Shown here piece by piece: positions 16,129 through 24,288 of a DNA stretch of 64,000 nucleotides; position 1 is the stretch's first letter; the number at the start of each line of letters is the position of its first letter. The DNA comes from Stutzerimonas stutzeri (GTDB taxonomy: Bacteria; Pseudomonadota; Gammaproteobacteria; Pseudomonadales; Pseudomonadaceae), in NCBI RefSeq assembly GCF_013522825.1, contig NZ_JAAMQZ010000014.1:1-64000 (forward strand). The letters run 5' to 3'. The notes under the pieces are model-generated. The model saw nothing but the letters and a program-made list of their open reading frames with translations. It ran no database searches and was not told where the DNA came from. The position numbers and the translations under genes were made by a program.

Positions 16129-18768
16129 TCACCCCACCTGACCATGCTCGAGCATATGACACATGGCGGTTTTCAGCTTCATCGGGCGGATCGGTTTGTG
16201 CATCAGCATGTGCCCCAGCTCCCGAACCTGCAGTTTGAGGTCGTTGCTGTAGTTGGCGGTGATCAGCAGCACCGGTAGTGAGCTGGCGCGGCGCTCGTTG
16301 ACCGTGGTGACCACGTCCAGGCCGTTGCAGCCGTTGTCCAGATGATAGTCGGCAATGATCAGGTCGGCATCGGCGTGGAAGTTGTCCACCTGCCGCGCCA
16401 GGTCTTCCTCCGAAAGCGCGGTGGTCACCACACAGCCCCAGCCTTCGAGCAGAGTGCGCATGCCAGCGCAGATGGCTGCGTCGTTGTCGAGCACCCAGAC
16501 CCGCGCACCGTTCAACCGTTCCAGCACCAGCTCGGTGGTGGTTGGCTCCGCACGAACCTTTGACGCACGCCGGGCCAGCGGCACCTCGACAGCGAATACC
16601 GAACCGCGCCCCGGCTGCGAGCGCACCATGATCCGATGGCCAAGCATGCGCGCGATCTTTTCCACGATGGCCAGGCCCAGTCCGAGCCCGCGATCCTGGT
16701 TGGGCTGCACCGCATCCCCGCGTTTGAATTCCTGAAACACCTCCTCCAGCTTGTCCTCGGCGATGCCCACACCCGTGTCCCAGACTTCGATGGACAGGCT
16801 CTGACGCCGCCGCCGACAACCCAGCAGCACGCGCCCCGTGGGGGTGTAGCGAATGGCATTGGTCAGCAGGTTGCGCAGGATCCGCGCCAGCAACTGGATA
16901 TCGCTGCGCACCAGGGCCGAGCTGGGAATGTAGTCCAGCCGCAACTGTTCACTGCCGGCAATCTGCCGGAATTCAACGGCCAGGTTTTCCAGCAACTCAC
17001 TGACAGCGAACGAGGCGATATCAGGCTTGATCACGCCGGCATCGAGTTTGGAAATATCCACCAATGTGCCGAGCAGGTTTTCCACGTCCTCCAGCGAGTT
17101 GCTGATATTGCGAATCAGCCCCCCGTTCGGTGCCGCTGGTTGTTCCAGCAGCGCGCTGGTGAACAGCCGCGCCGCATTGAGCGGCTGCAGCAGGTCGTGA
17201 CTGACCGCCGCGAGGAACTTGGTCTTGGACAGGTTGGCCAGCTCCGCTTCGCGCTTGGCTTCGCGCAGGCGGGCTTCGGCATGTGCGCGCTCGTCGATTT
17301 CGCACAGCAGCTGCTCGTTCAGGCTGGTGAGCTCGGCGGTTCGTTCCCGCACCCGCTGTTCGAGATTCTGGTAGGCCTGATGCAGCGCCTCAGCGGTGCG
17401 GCGACGGTCGGTGATGTCCTGGATCAGCACGAAGATGCCGGCCACCTCACCACTGGCCAGGCGATTGGGTACATAGGAGCGCAGCATGTAGCGCTGCTGG
17501 CCGGCATGGTTGGGCTCGGCCATCTCGAAGCTGATGTTTTCACCGGACAGCGCACGCTCGATATAGGGTTCAAGCTGCTGCCAATGCTCCCCGCTGTGGA
17601 TCTCGCGCAGGCACTGCCCGAGCATGCCGTCCCTGGGCCAGCGATACCATTCCTCATAGACCTTGTTGGTGAAGGCGTAGGTCAGGTCCGCCGAGACATA
17701 GGCGATCAGCGCCGGCACATGGTCGGTGATCAGGCGTATCCAGCGCTCGCTCTCGCGCAGCGCCTCGGCATGCCGGTAGCGCTCGGTAATGTCGGTAAAG
17801 GTGTTGACGAAGCCGCCGGTGGGCAGCGGATGGGTGCGGATTTCCAGGGTACGGCCATCGAACAGGTGCTGTTCCAGTTCGCTCAGTGGCTGGCCGCTGG
17901 CACCCCTTGTGTTGGGCGTCAGCAGTTTGAGTTCGCTCTCGGCCATGACCTCCTCGAAGGGTCGGTGCGCCTCGATCGGCGCCAGCCCGCAGAGTTCCAG
18001 AAAGCGGCGATTCCACAACTCCAAGCTGCCATCGGCGCTGATCATCGCGACTCCCTGGGACAGGTTGTCCACGGCGCGCTGCAGCAGCCGCGACTTCTGC
18101 GCCAAGGCCTGTTCGCGGCGCATGGTTTCGCTGATCTTGACCTCGGTGATGTCGGTATAAAGCATCACCAGCCCGCCCTCGCGGGTCGGGCGCTCGCTGA
18201 CCTGCACCCAGCGCCCGTTATGCAGGCGGTAGACTGTGGGCTCGTTGCCCTTGCCGCGGTGCTCCTCGGCGATCAGTCCACTGCTGTCGGCCAGGCGACG
18301 CATGTCCGACAGCCGGGTGCCGCCATTGATGCGGGCGCCGGTGCGGCTCCAGAGCGATTTGAAGCGTCGATTGAAGAGGACGATGCGCTGATCGTTGTCG
18401 AACAGCACGAAGGCATCGGAAATGCTCTCGATGGCGTCAACCAGATGCTGGTGCGCGGTTTCCGCACGCAACCGGGCATCGCTGAGCAGGCGGTTGCTGG
18501 CCTTCAGCTCGGCCATCGCCTGGTTCAGCGCATCGGTGCGCTCGCGCACCTGCTCGGCCAGCTCCACCGAATGCTGAAACGCCGCATAGGAGGCATCACG
18601 CCCGGAACTGCTGGATTCGATACGTTCGATCAGTGCCGCATTGATCCGGTGCAGCTTGGCGTTCTCACGTTCGAGCTCGGTCAGTCGGTTCGACAGCTCA
18701 GCGACCGCCTCGTCCTCCGGGACGGCCAATGGCGACCCCGGTGAAGGTCTGATTGATGTGCATGCCAT
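16129..18768 (-). CDS. nahK: Hybrid sensor histidine kinase NahK (ErcS')
   Basis: The protein has 879 residues and no membrane segment. A coiled coil (about 20-105) leads into three PAS domains (about 108-215, 235-345 and 350-460), another coiled coil, a HisKA domain with H524 in AAVSHDLLQPLNAARLF, an HATPase domain (DTGVGI, GLGLGLAIV) and a C-terminal receiver with D807 in LIIADYHLDNG. This matches NahK/ErcS' of P. aeruginosa, which works with NosP in nitric-oxide control of biofilm and was also linked to ethanol-oxidation control. It overlaps the nosP 3' end by 71 bp if ATG 18768 is used; TTG 18729, with a GGGG upstream, is an alternative start. Confidence 0.92.
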   Translation of the reverse strand: MACTSIRPSPGSPLAVPEDEAVAELSNRLTELERENAKLHRINAALIERIESSSSGRDASYAAFQHSVELAEQVRERTDALNQAMAELKASNRLLSDARLRAETAHQHLVDAIESISDAFVLFDNDQRIVLFNRRFKSLWSRTGARINGGTRLSDMRRLADSSGLIAEEHRGKGNEPTVYRLHNGRWVQVSERPTREGGLVMLYTDITEVKISETMRREQALAQKSRLLQRAVDNLSQGVAMISADGSLELWNRRFLELCGLAPIEAHRPFEEVMAESELKLLTPNTRGASGQPLSELEQHLFDGRTLEIRTHPLPTGGFVNTFTDITERYRHAEALRESERWIRLITDHVPALIAYVSADLTYAFTNKVYEEWYRWPRDGMLGQCLREIHSGEHWQQLEPYIERALSGENISFEMAEPNHAGQQRYMLRSYVPNRLASGEVAGIFVLIQDITDRRRTAEALHQAYQNLEQRVRERTAELTSLNEQLLCEIDERAHAEARLREAKREAELANLSKTKFLAAVSHDLLQPLNAARLFTSALLEQPAAPNGGLIRNISNSLEDVENLLGTLVDISKLDAGVIKPDIASFAVSELLENLAVEFRQIAGSEQLRLDYIPSSALVRSDIQLLARILRNLLTNAIRYTPTGRVLLGCRRRRQSLSIEVWDTGVGIAEDKLEEVFQEFKRGDAVQPNQDRGLGLGLAIVEKIARMLGHRIMVRSQPGRGSVFAVEVPLARRASKVRAEPTTTELVLERLNGARVWVLDNDAAICAGMRTLLEGWGCVVTTALSEEDLARQVDNFHADADLIIADYHLDNGCNGLDVVTTVNERRASSLPVLLITANYSNDLKLQVRELGHMLMHKPIRPMKLKTAMCHMLEHGQVG

Positions 18769-19861
18769 TGAACTGTTCTCCGTAGGTGTTGAAGCCGATC
18801 ACCTTCTGGCGTCGGAGAAAGGCGGACGTCTGCTCCGTGGTGCCGTTGCCCTCGATTTCCATCCGTCGCAGAAAGCAGTCGCAACCTATGGTCAGCAAGG
18901 TTTCGCCAAGCCGCTGTTCGAGGCGTTCGAACAACATCTCAAGGTTGGGCATCAAGGGACCGGGACGCATGGCGGTCAGCACGATGCCGTTCTCCACCGC
19001 GCAATAGAAGGTCAGGCTCAGGTCTTCGTTGACCTTCTGGATGGAGCGCACGTAGTACTGTTCATTGATGCGCACGGCCAGCGGGTGGGCAGCGAACAAG
19101 GCATGGTTGAGATCGCTGACGTTCACCCCGATCAGTCGGGCGTATTCCTCGGCGGCGGGCTCGGCGTTCAGCTCATAGACCCGCCGGGCATTGCTGTCGG
19201 CCATCGTCACCACCAGCTTTTCGCTGCGCGGCAGCATGTGATGAGTGGTGAATACTTCGAAATCCAGCCAGGTATTGATCAGCACCACGATGGCCGCGCC
19301 GCTGCGGAACTTGCCCTCGTAATAGACGTAGGTGTCGTTCAGGTGGTTGTCGTCACCGGCCGACCCGCCGAAATGCGGAATGCTGCCGAACGCGGCGCTG
19401 AGTGCCGAGAGAACGATTTCCTCGCGGCTGGACAGGCCATCGAGCAGGGTCAGGGCGAAACTGTGATCCTTGATCGGTGCCAGCGAGTTGCTGCGGCAAT
19501 CGCTGCCAAGGCGTTCGACCAATTGCTGGGCATCGATCAGGCTGAAGCGGTCCATCTCGACGATCAGCTCGCTGGAAATGGAAAAGCTGCGGTGATCGAA
19601 GCCAACCGCCGTCACGCAGCTACGGTTGTAGCCCTGGGCGGTGATCTCCCCCGCCGAGGTGCAGCCCACCAGGCGCACACCGCCGAAATACTGTTGCAGC
19701 GCATCGCCCAGGGCCGGCAGGTCGTACTCGGCTGAACAGAAGAACAGCACGAAACCAAGATGGGGATGAATCAGCTGGCGGGCCAGATCCTGGGCCACGG
19801 TTTCAGCATCCCTTGCCTCCGACATCGCCGTGCGTATCACCTCGGCTCTTTGTTCGATCAC
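18698..19861 (-). CDS. nosP: FIST-domain nitric-oxide-sensing protein NosP
   Basis: The protein has 387 residues: FIST N domain (about 25-225, with LVGCTSAGEITAQGY and FGGSAGDDNHL) and FIST C domain (about 226-370, with LAVRINEQYYVRSI and GFNTYGEQFNGMHINQTFTG). In P. aeruginosa NosP (PA1975) is a haem-binding NO sensor encoded with NahK and modulating its autophosphorylation. The same order and overlap are seen here. The GTG at 19861 has GGGAG 8 bp upstream; the GTG at 19870 sits on that ribosome site. Its 3' end overlaps nahK. The haem ligand cannot be confirmed by eye. Confidence 0.9.
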   Translation of the reverse strand: MIEQRAEVIRTAMSEARDAETVAQDLARQLIHPHLGFVLFFCSAEYDLPALGDALQQYFGGVRLVGCTSAGEITAQGYNRSCVTAVGFDHRSFSISSELIVEMDRFSLIDAQQLVERLGSDCRSNSLAPIKDHSFALTLLDGLSSREEIVLSALSAAFGSIPHFGGSAGDDNHLNDTYVYYEGKFRSGAAIVVLINTWLDFEVFTTHHMLPRSEKLVVTMADSNARRVYELNAEPAAEEYARLIGVNVSDLNHALFAAHPLAVRINEQYYVRSIQKVNEDLSLTFYCAVENGIVLTAMRPGPLMPNLEMLFERLEQRLGETLLTIGCDCFLRRMEIEGNGTTEQTSAFLRRQKVIGFNTYGEQFNGMHINQTFTGVAIGRPGGRGGR

Positions 19862-20023
19862 GCACCGCACTCCCGTACCACCTGAATCGGATAGCAGGCC
19901 ATTGAAAAACTACCTGACAGCTCTCATTTTTGGTCAGGGCACGGAGCAGGCAAATGCTACTTGAGTACCGGTGACAGCCTGCCAAGGTCGTAACGCGACG
20001 AAATCGCGCATGGCGCAGACGAA
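19862..20023. other. Spacer between nosP and porin with a half MITE end
   Basis: Part of a 319-bp gap. GCAGGCCATTGAAAAACTAC at about 19894 resembles the terminal repeat of the MITE at 35151 (AACAGGCCGTTGAAAAAC), but no matching second end was found, so this is a decayed copy or a solo end. Nothing else is recognisable. Confidence 0.45.
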
Positions 20024-20053
20024 AAGGCCGGCATTCCGAGGAATACCGGCCTT
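20024..20053 (-). terminator. Intrinsic terminator of the porin gene
   Basis: AAGGCCGGTATTCC pairs with GGAATGCCGGCCTT (one mismatch) around a short loop, with TTTT next on the minus strand. It lies about 130 bp beyond the porin stop. Confidence 0.75.
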
Positions 20054-20180
20054 CTGTGATGCGGCTCAGTGTTGACCACTGTGCCCAGGGCGTGGTGTGC
20101 GCTCAGCGCACGGGCCACTGCGATGCAACGGATGGAGCGACCTACGGTTCGGATTCCAGCCGTGCCCTGTTGCGCGCGGG

Positions 20181-21371
20181 TTAGAAGCTCAGCGCAGCAC
20201 CTACGGCAAAGGTGCGGGTGTCTTCGTCCAGTGCGGCGGTATTACGCCCACGGACTTCCAGCTCGTTGAGCTCGGCCACCAGCGTCAGGTTGTCGTTGAT
20301 GCTGTGGAACAGCGCGATACCACGGGTTTCGAAGTCGGCAGCCGTACCCAGGCCGTTGCCATCATCCTCTGTCTTGCCGTAGGACAGCGCCACGCGGTTC
20401 TTGCCAAAACGGTAGGAGCCTTGGAGCAGGTAACCGTCGCTATCTACTTCGCGCAGCAGCGCCTCGCCGAGGTTGTTGGTGAAGAAGGGGTTGATGCCTT
20501 CGGCCTGGAAGCCGGAAGCGGTCACCGACAGATCACCCATCTTCGCCTGCACGCCGTAGCTGATGCCCTTGGAGTCTACGTCACGCACGCTGCTGTCGGT
20601 GTTGTCCGAGCTCTGCTGCATGCCGCCGAGCCAGGTGTAGAACTGCGCACCGCCTGCCTCGAACTGATAGGTGATTTCGGTCTCGAAGCGCGGCGTGTCC
20701 TGATACGCCTTGTTCAGGGCTGCGCTCGTATCGCTGGTGGTATCCACCGGGTCCATGATGCCGACAGCAACACGCAGGCCGCTCATGACCGGCGAGCGAT
20801 AAGTGACCTGTGCTGCCGGGAAGGGATAGGGGTAGCCGGTACCAATGTTGCCGAAGGAAACGCCGCCACCATCCACCAAGCCAAGGGTGTCGCTGACCTG
20901 GCCATAGCCGGTGAGCATCTCGTCGAGCAGGATGTTGGAGCGGGCGAACAGGCCGAAGTCCTTACCGAAGAGCACTTCACCCCACTCGTCATTGGCGACG
21001 GTGGCGTAGAACTGGCGGACGTCGATGCCGCTTTCGGTGCCATTGCTTTCACTGTCGTTGATGGTTACCCAGAACGAGGAACGGCCACCGAGCTTGAGAT
21101 CGCCGACCTGCTTGCTGAAGTTGAAGCCGATGTAGTTGGGCAGGAAGCCCATCTTGACGCGCGACTGGTTGCGGTCGAACTGCTCACCGGCACGGTCCAC
21201 CTTGCTGTGGACGTAGAAGGTGTTGAAGTAACCATCGGTGGAGAAGGTGGTGCCTTCCTGATCGTCGTACAGCACGATTGCGGCCATGGCTGACTGGCTC
21301 AGCCCCATGGCGATCGCGCTGGACAGAGCCAGGGGCAGAATTCGGGTAAAGGTTTTTTTCTTGTTGTGCAT
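20181..21371 (-). CDS. Outer-membrane porin (Gram-negative general porin type)
   Basis: The protein has 396 residues with a signal peptide ending at AMA (near residue 30). An antiparallel beta-barrel follows, beginning IVLYDDQEGTTFSTDGYFNTFYV, with the L3-type RQFYATVANDEWGEVLFGKDFG segment and a C-terminal strand ending in Phe (TFAVGAALSF). It resembles the Porin_4 family rather than OprD. GGAGAG lies 4-9 bp before ATG 21371; the longer open frame upstream lacks a signal. It sits between nosP and pqqF, with a TACTTTGG box (on the opposite strand) about 100 bp upstream, so it may be an alcohol-regulon porin. Confidence 0.88.
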   Translation of the reverse strand: MHNKKKTFTRILPLALSSAIAMGLSQSAMAAIVLYDDQEGTTFSTDGYFNTFYVHSKVDRAGEQFDRNQSRVKMGFLPNYIGFNFSKQVGDLKLGGRSSFWVTINDSESNGTESGIDVRQFYATVANDEWGEVLFGKDFGLFARSNILLDEMLTGYGQVSDTLGLVDGGGVSFGNIGTGYPYPFPAAQVTYRSPVMSGLRVAVGIMDPVDTTSDTSAALNKAYQDTPRFETEITYQFEAGGAQFYTWLGGMQQSSDNTDSSVRDVDSKGISYGVQAKMGDLSVTASGFQAEGINPFFTNNLGEALLREVDSDGYLLQGSYRFGKNRVALSYGKTEDDGNGLGTAADFETRGIALFHSINDNLTLVAELNELEVRGRNTAALDEDTRTFAVGAALSF

Positions 21372-21583
21372 GGCGCTCTCCGCTTGATGTGACGACGGGC
21401 AGTCGTGTCGAGGCGGATTATCGAAAGCACCACGGATGAGCCATACGCTGCCATAGCGGCGTATGGCTAGTACTTTGGCTGTAGACGGGGGCTTGAGCTG
21501 CAAGCAGGCACGAGCAGAGCCGGAGGAAGCAGCGCTTAGGTAGTAAGCCGTAGCGCTTTAGCAGGTGATTCAACCTGTCAGGT
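21372..21583 (-). promoter_or_regulatory. Porin promoter region with TACTTTGG box
   Basis: This 212-bp spacer holds TACTTTGGCT at 21471-21480 (plus strand) and an inverted repeat CCATACGC/GCGTATGG at about 21441-21466 with CCATAGCGGCG between, a possible operator. Confidence 0.4.
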
Positions 21584-24109
21584 TCAGGACCAGTGTGCAT
21601 CCGGGGCGGCTGCATTGGCCAGAACCCGCCGGCCGCCAGCGCCATGGCGCACAGAGTCCAGCGCCGCCAGCACCTGCGCTGCGCTCAGGTTGGCCATGAC
21701 TTGCGCCACCCGTGCCGGATGTTCATCTTCGTGACCCGCCAGCCAGGCTTGTCCGAGCTGCTCGGCACAGGCACGCAGGTCAGCCGTGCCGGCCACATGG
21801 CGCAGGGACAGTTCACGCGCGGTCTCTTCGATCTGCACAGCCTGACTCGCCAGTTGCGCGGCGAGATCCTCTAGAAAGACCTCGATATGTCCGAGAATCT
21901 CCACTGCCGAAGCCGTTGGCGACTGCACGGCGAAGAGCATCCCACCCTGGCCAGCGAATGAGGCGAAACGACTGAAAACGGCATAGCCCAGTTGCAATTC
22001 ACTGCGCAGACGACGGAAAAAGGCGCGTTCAAGCAGGCGCCCCAGCACTCGCCAACTGGCCTCGACCTCGCAGTCAGCATTTGCTGGCAACGGACAGAAC
22101 AGCAGCAGAGCTGTCTCGCCTCGGTTCTCTTGCGAACCGAGCCTGTGCCAGTGATGGGCATCCGGACTGGTCGTCAACTCAGGCTGTGCCGACATGGCTT
22201 GTCCGGGCAACGCAGCAATCGCCGCTTGTAGCGGGCCACTGAGATCTGCTGCGAAACCCAGAGCCAGCCCCTGCCATCGGGCGCCCTGCCAATGTTGCCT
22301 CAGCCCGGTCTGCTCCAGCGAAGCCTGCTCGGTTCTGGGTGTCGCCTCGGCGAGCAAGCGCGGCAGCAATGTCAGCAGCTGGCGAATCGGCAATTCATCG
22401 CCGCCCAGCCTGAAGGCACGCTCGGCCAGTTGCGGCCCTTGGGCGAGAGAAGTTTGCGGCGGCTTGGCCAGCAATGCGGCCAGGTCTTTCAGAATCAGCG
22501 GAATGGCTTCGGCAATGCCGTACAGACTCAGCAGCCAGCCATGTCCCAGATCCTCGAAACGCAGCTCGACGCCGGCTTGCCGCGCCGCCCAGACCCGCGA
22601 TTGCAAGGCGTGCCGAAGCGCCTGCCAGTATCCCGCCGAAATCGTGCTGGGCATGAATCGCCAGCGCAGATACAGCGCTGCACGCCCGTGTGCATCCTCC
22701 GGGCCGAGCCAGTGCAGGGCCGGTTCGAGTGCGTCTGCTTTGCCTCGCAGGCCGGCTTGCAGCCAGGAATTGGCCTGCGGCTGCCGCCAATGCCAGGCGA
22801 TGGAGGTTGCTCGCTCTGGCGTTTCGAATCTCAGGCGTAGCGGAAAACCAGCGGTTTCGATGGGTTCACGATGGCTCGTGTCTGTGGTCAGTACAACCGG
22901 TTGCGCAGCGAGCACCTGTTCGAGCACGCTCCCCAGCGCCTGGCGGACTGCCGCCTCGTCGCTGCCATCGCTCCAGGCCAGTGGCTCGACCCAGTGCCTC
23001 AGCCGCGCCAGGGGCTCGGCTACCTGCAAGCCGCGCCGAAGCACGCGCAGATATTCCTCGCGACAGGCCTGCCAGCGGGCTTCACTGGAAAAGAAGCGCA
23101 ACCAATCGAACAATGCATCGACGACCTGCGCCCGCCGCGCAAGGCCCTGCTCAGTCAGCGTCGCCTCGATCACCATTACGCCCTGCCCCGCATACCAGTA
23201 CGGCACACGCAGCTTCAGCAACTGGCATAACCCTTGGTCGCGCAGGCGCGACAGCAGGCTCTCCGGCGCTTCGGATGCGATCCAGCTGGACAGATGATCC
23301 AGCGCCGACAGGCCATGCGCGGACATCCCGTCGAGGGCGAACCCCAGCAGCAGGCGCGGCGCAGCCTTGTCCAGTTGCAGGCGCAGCCAGGCCTCGCGCG
23401 GATTTTGCAAGGGCGGCGCATCACGCCGAATGAAGGGGCCGGAGGCAAGCGAACCATCAGCCAGCCGCGCCAACCGCATCAGTTCGGCGTGCGCATGCGG
23501 GCCGGCCAACAGCAGTTCGATCTGCCCCGTGCGGTAAAAGCGCCGATGATAGCCAAGCAGCGCCTGCTGGAAGTGCTCATCCTCGACGGGCAGTGTTTCG
23601 CGGTTGCCAGCGTGAAAGGCACTGAACGGATGGCCACTGCCGAGTACCTGCCCCAGCGCCGCATCGCACAGGGTTTCGGCATCCTCGGCGCGCGCCCGGT
23701 ATTCGGCATGCAGCACCTCGCGTTCACGCTGTTGCGCGGCAGGGTCGAGCAGCGGTCGGGCAAGCATGTCCAGCAGGCGCGACAGGCCTTCTTCGAGCCG
23801 GTCGGCGGGCACCTGGAAGAAATAGTCGGTGTGGCGCTCGCGGGTCGAGGCATTCAGTTGCCCGCCACAGGCCTGGACGAAAGGCATCAGGCTCTGTTCG
23901 ACGGGATAGTGCCGGCTACCGAGAAACAGCAGGTGTTCAAGAAAATGCGCCAGCCCCGGATAGGCCGCAGGCGCATCGTGGGCGCCGGCATGCACGCGGA
24001 CAAACGCGGCAGCCTGCGCCCCCTCGGGCAGGCACAGCAGGCGTACACGCAGGCCATTGGGCAGGCTGATCTGCGGTGGACGCTGGACAGAATCGGTTTG
24101 CAGAGGCAT
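21584..24109 (-). CDS. pqqF: Zinc peptidase PqqF (M16 family), PQQ biosynthesis
   Basis: The protein has 841 residues. The inverted zinc motif H55-F-L-E58-H59 (LAHFLEHLLFLGS) with a downstream Glu in REREVLHAEYRAR is the M16 (pitrilysin/insulinase) active site. C-terminal M16-like domains run to the end, with RSELQLGYAVFSRFA. In Pseudomonas, PqqF with PqqG cuts the PqqA precursor peptide during PQQ synthesis; the dehydrogenase upstream needs this cofactor. pqqABCDE are not in the window. ATG 24109 is chosen; a TTG at 24178 would add a proline-rich leader and would overlap a putative regulatory box. Confidence 0.85.
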   Translation of the reverse strand: MPLQTDSVQRPPQISLPNGLRVRLLCLPEGAQAAAFVRVHAGAHDAPAAYPGLAHFLEHLLFLGSRHYPVEQSLMPFVQACGGQLNASTRERHTDYFFQVPADRLEEGLSRLLDMLARPLLDPAAQQREREVLHAEYRARAEDAETLCDAALGQVLGSGHPFSAFHAGNRETLPVEDEHFQQALLGYHRRFYRTGQIELLLAGPHAHAELMRLARLADGSLASGPFIRRDAPPLQNPREAWLRLQLDKAAPRLLLGFALDGMSAHGLSALDHLSSWIASEAPESLLSRLRDQGLCQLLKLRVPYWYAGQGVMVIEATLTEQGLARRAQVVDALFDWLRFFSSEARWQACREEYLRVLRRGLQVAEPLARLRHWVEPLAWSDGSDEAAVRQALGSVLEQVLAAQPVVLTTDTSHREPIETAGFPLRLRFETPERATSIAWHWRQPQANSWLQAGLRGKADALEPALHWLGPEDAHGRAALYLRWRFMPSTISAGYWQALRHALQSRVWAARQAGVELRFEDLGHGWLLSLYGIAEAIPLILKDLAALLAKPPQTSLAQGPQLAERAFRLGGDELPIRQLLTLLPRLLAEATPRTEQASLEQTGLRQHWQGARWQGLALGFAADLSGPLQAAIAALPGQAMSAQPELTTSPDAHHWHRLGSQENRGETALLLFCPLPANADCEVEASWRVLGRLLERAFFRRLRSELQLGYAVFSRFASFAGQGGMLFAVQSPTASAVEILGHIEVFLEDLAAQLASQAVQIEETARELSLRHVAGTADLRACAEQLGQAWLAGHEDEHPARVAQVMANLSAAQVLAALDSVRHGAGGRRVLANAAAPDAHWS

Positions 24110-24288
24110 GGGCTGTGGCGGCTCCGGCAGAGGTCCGGGCAGGATCGCGCCAAGCCGTGTTCGACACAATGGTGCCAAAGTATTGGCTCAGCAGGCCGTT
24201 GCAAACCATCTGCGCTGACGGATGCCTCGGCATGGACCATCAGGTAAGCTCGTAGCACAAAGCCAGTCAGTCAATCCGAGGTGCCGTG
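24110..24288. promoter_or_regulatory. Divergent region between pqqF and diguanylate cyclase
   Basis: TACTTTGGCA lies on the minus strand at 24182-24173, 64 bp before the pqqF start and in the pqqF orientation. On the plus side GAGG (24278-24281) serves ATG 24289. Confidence 0.45.

Noticed and set aside
16636..18744. 702-codon open frame opposite nahK
   Set aside because: Antisense shadow; nahK is supported by ordered PAS, kinase and receiver motifs.
24110..24178. N-terminal extension of PqqF from a TTG at 24178
   Set aside because: Would put the start inside the TACTTTGG box; the homologous M16 sequence begins just after ATG 24109.
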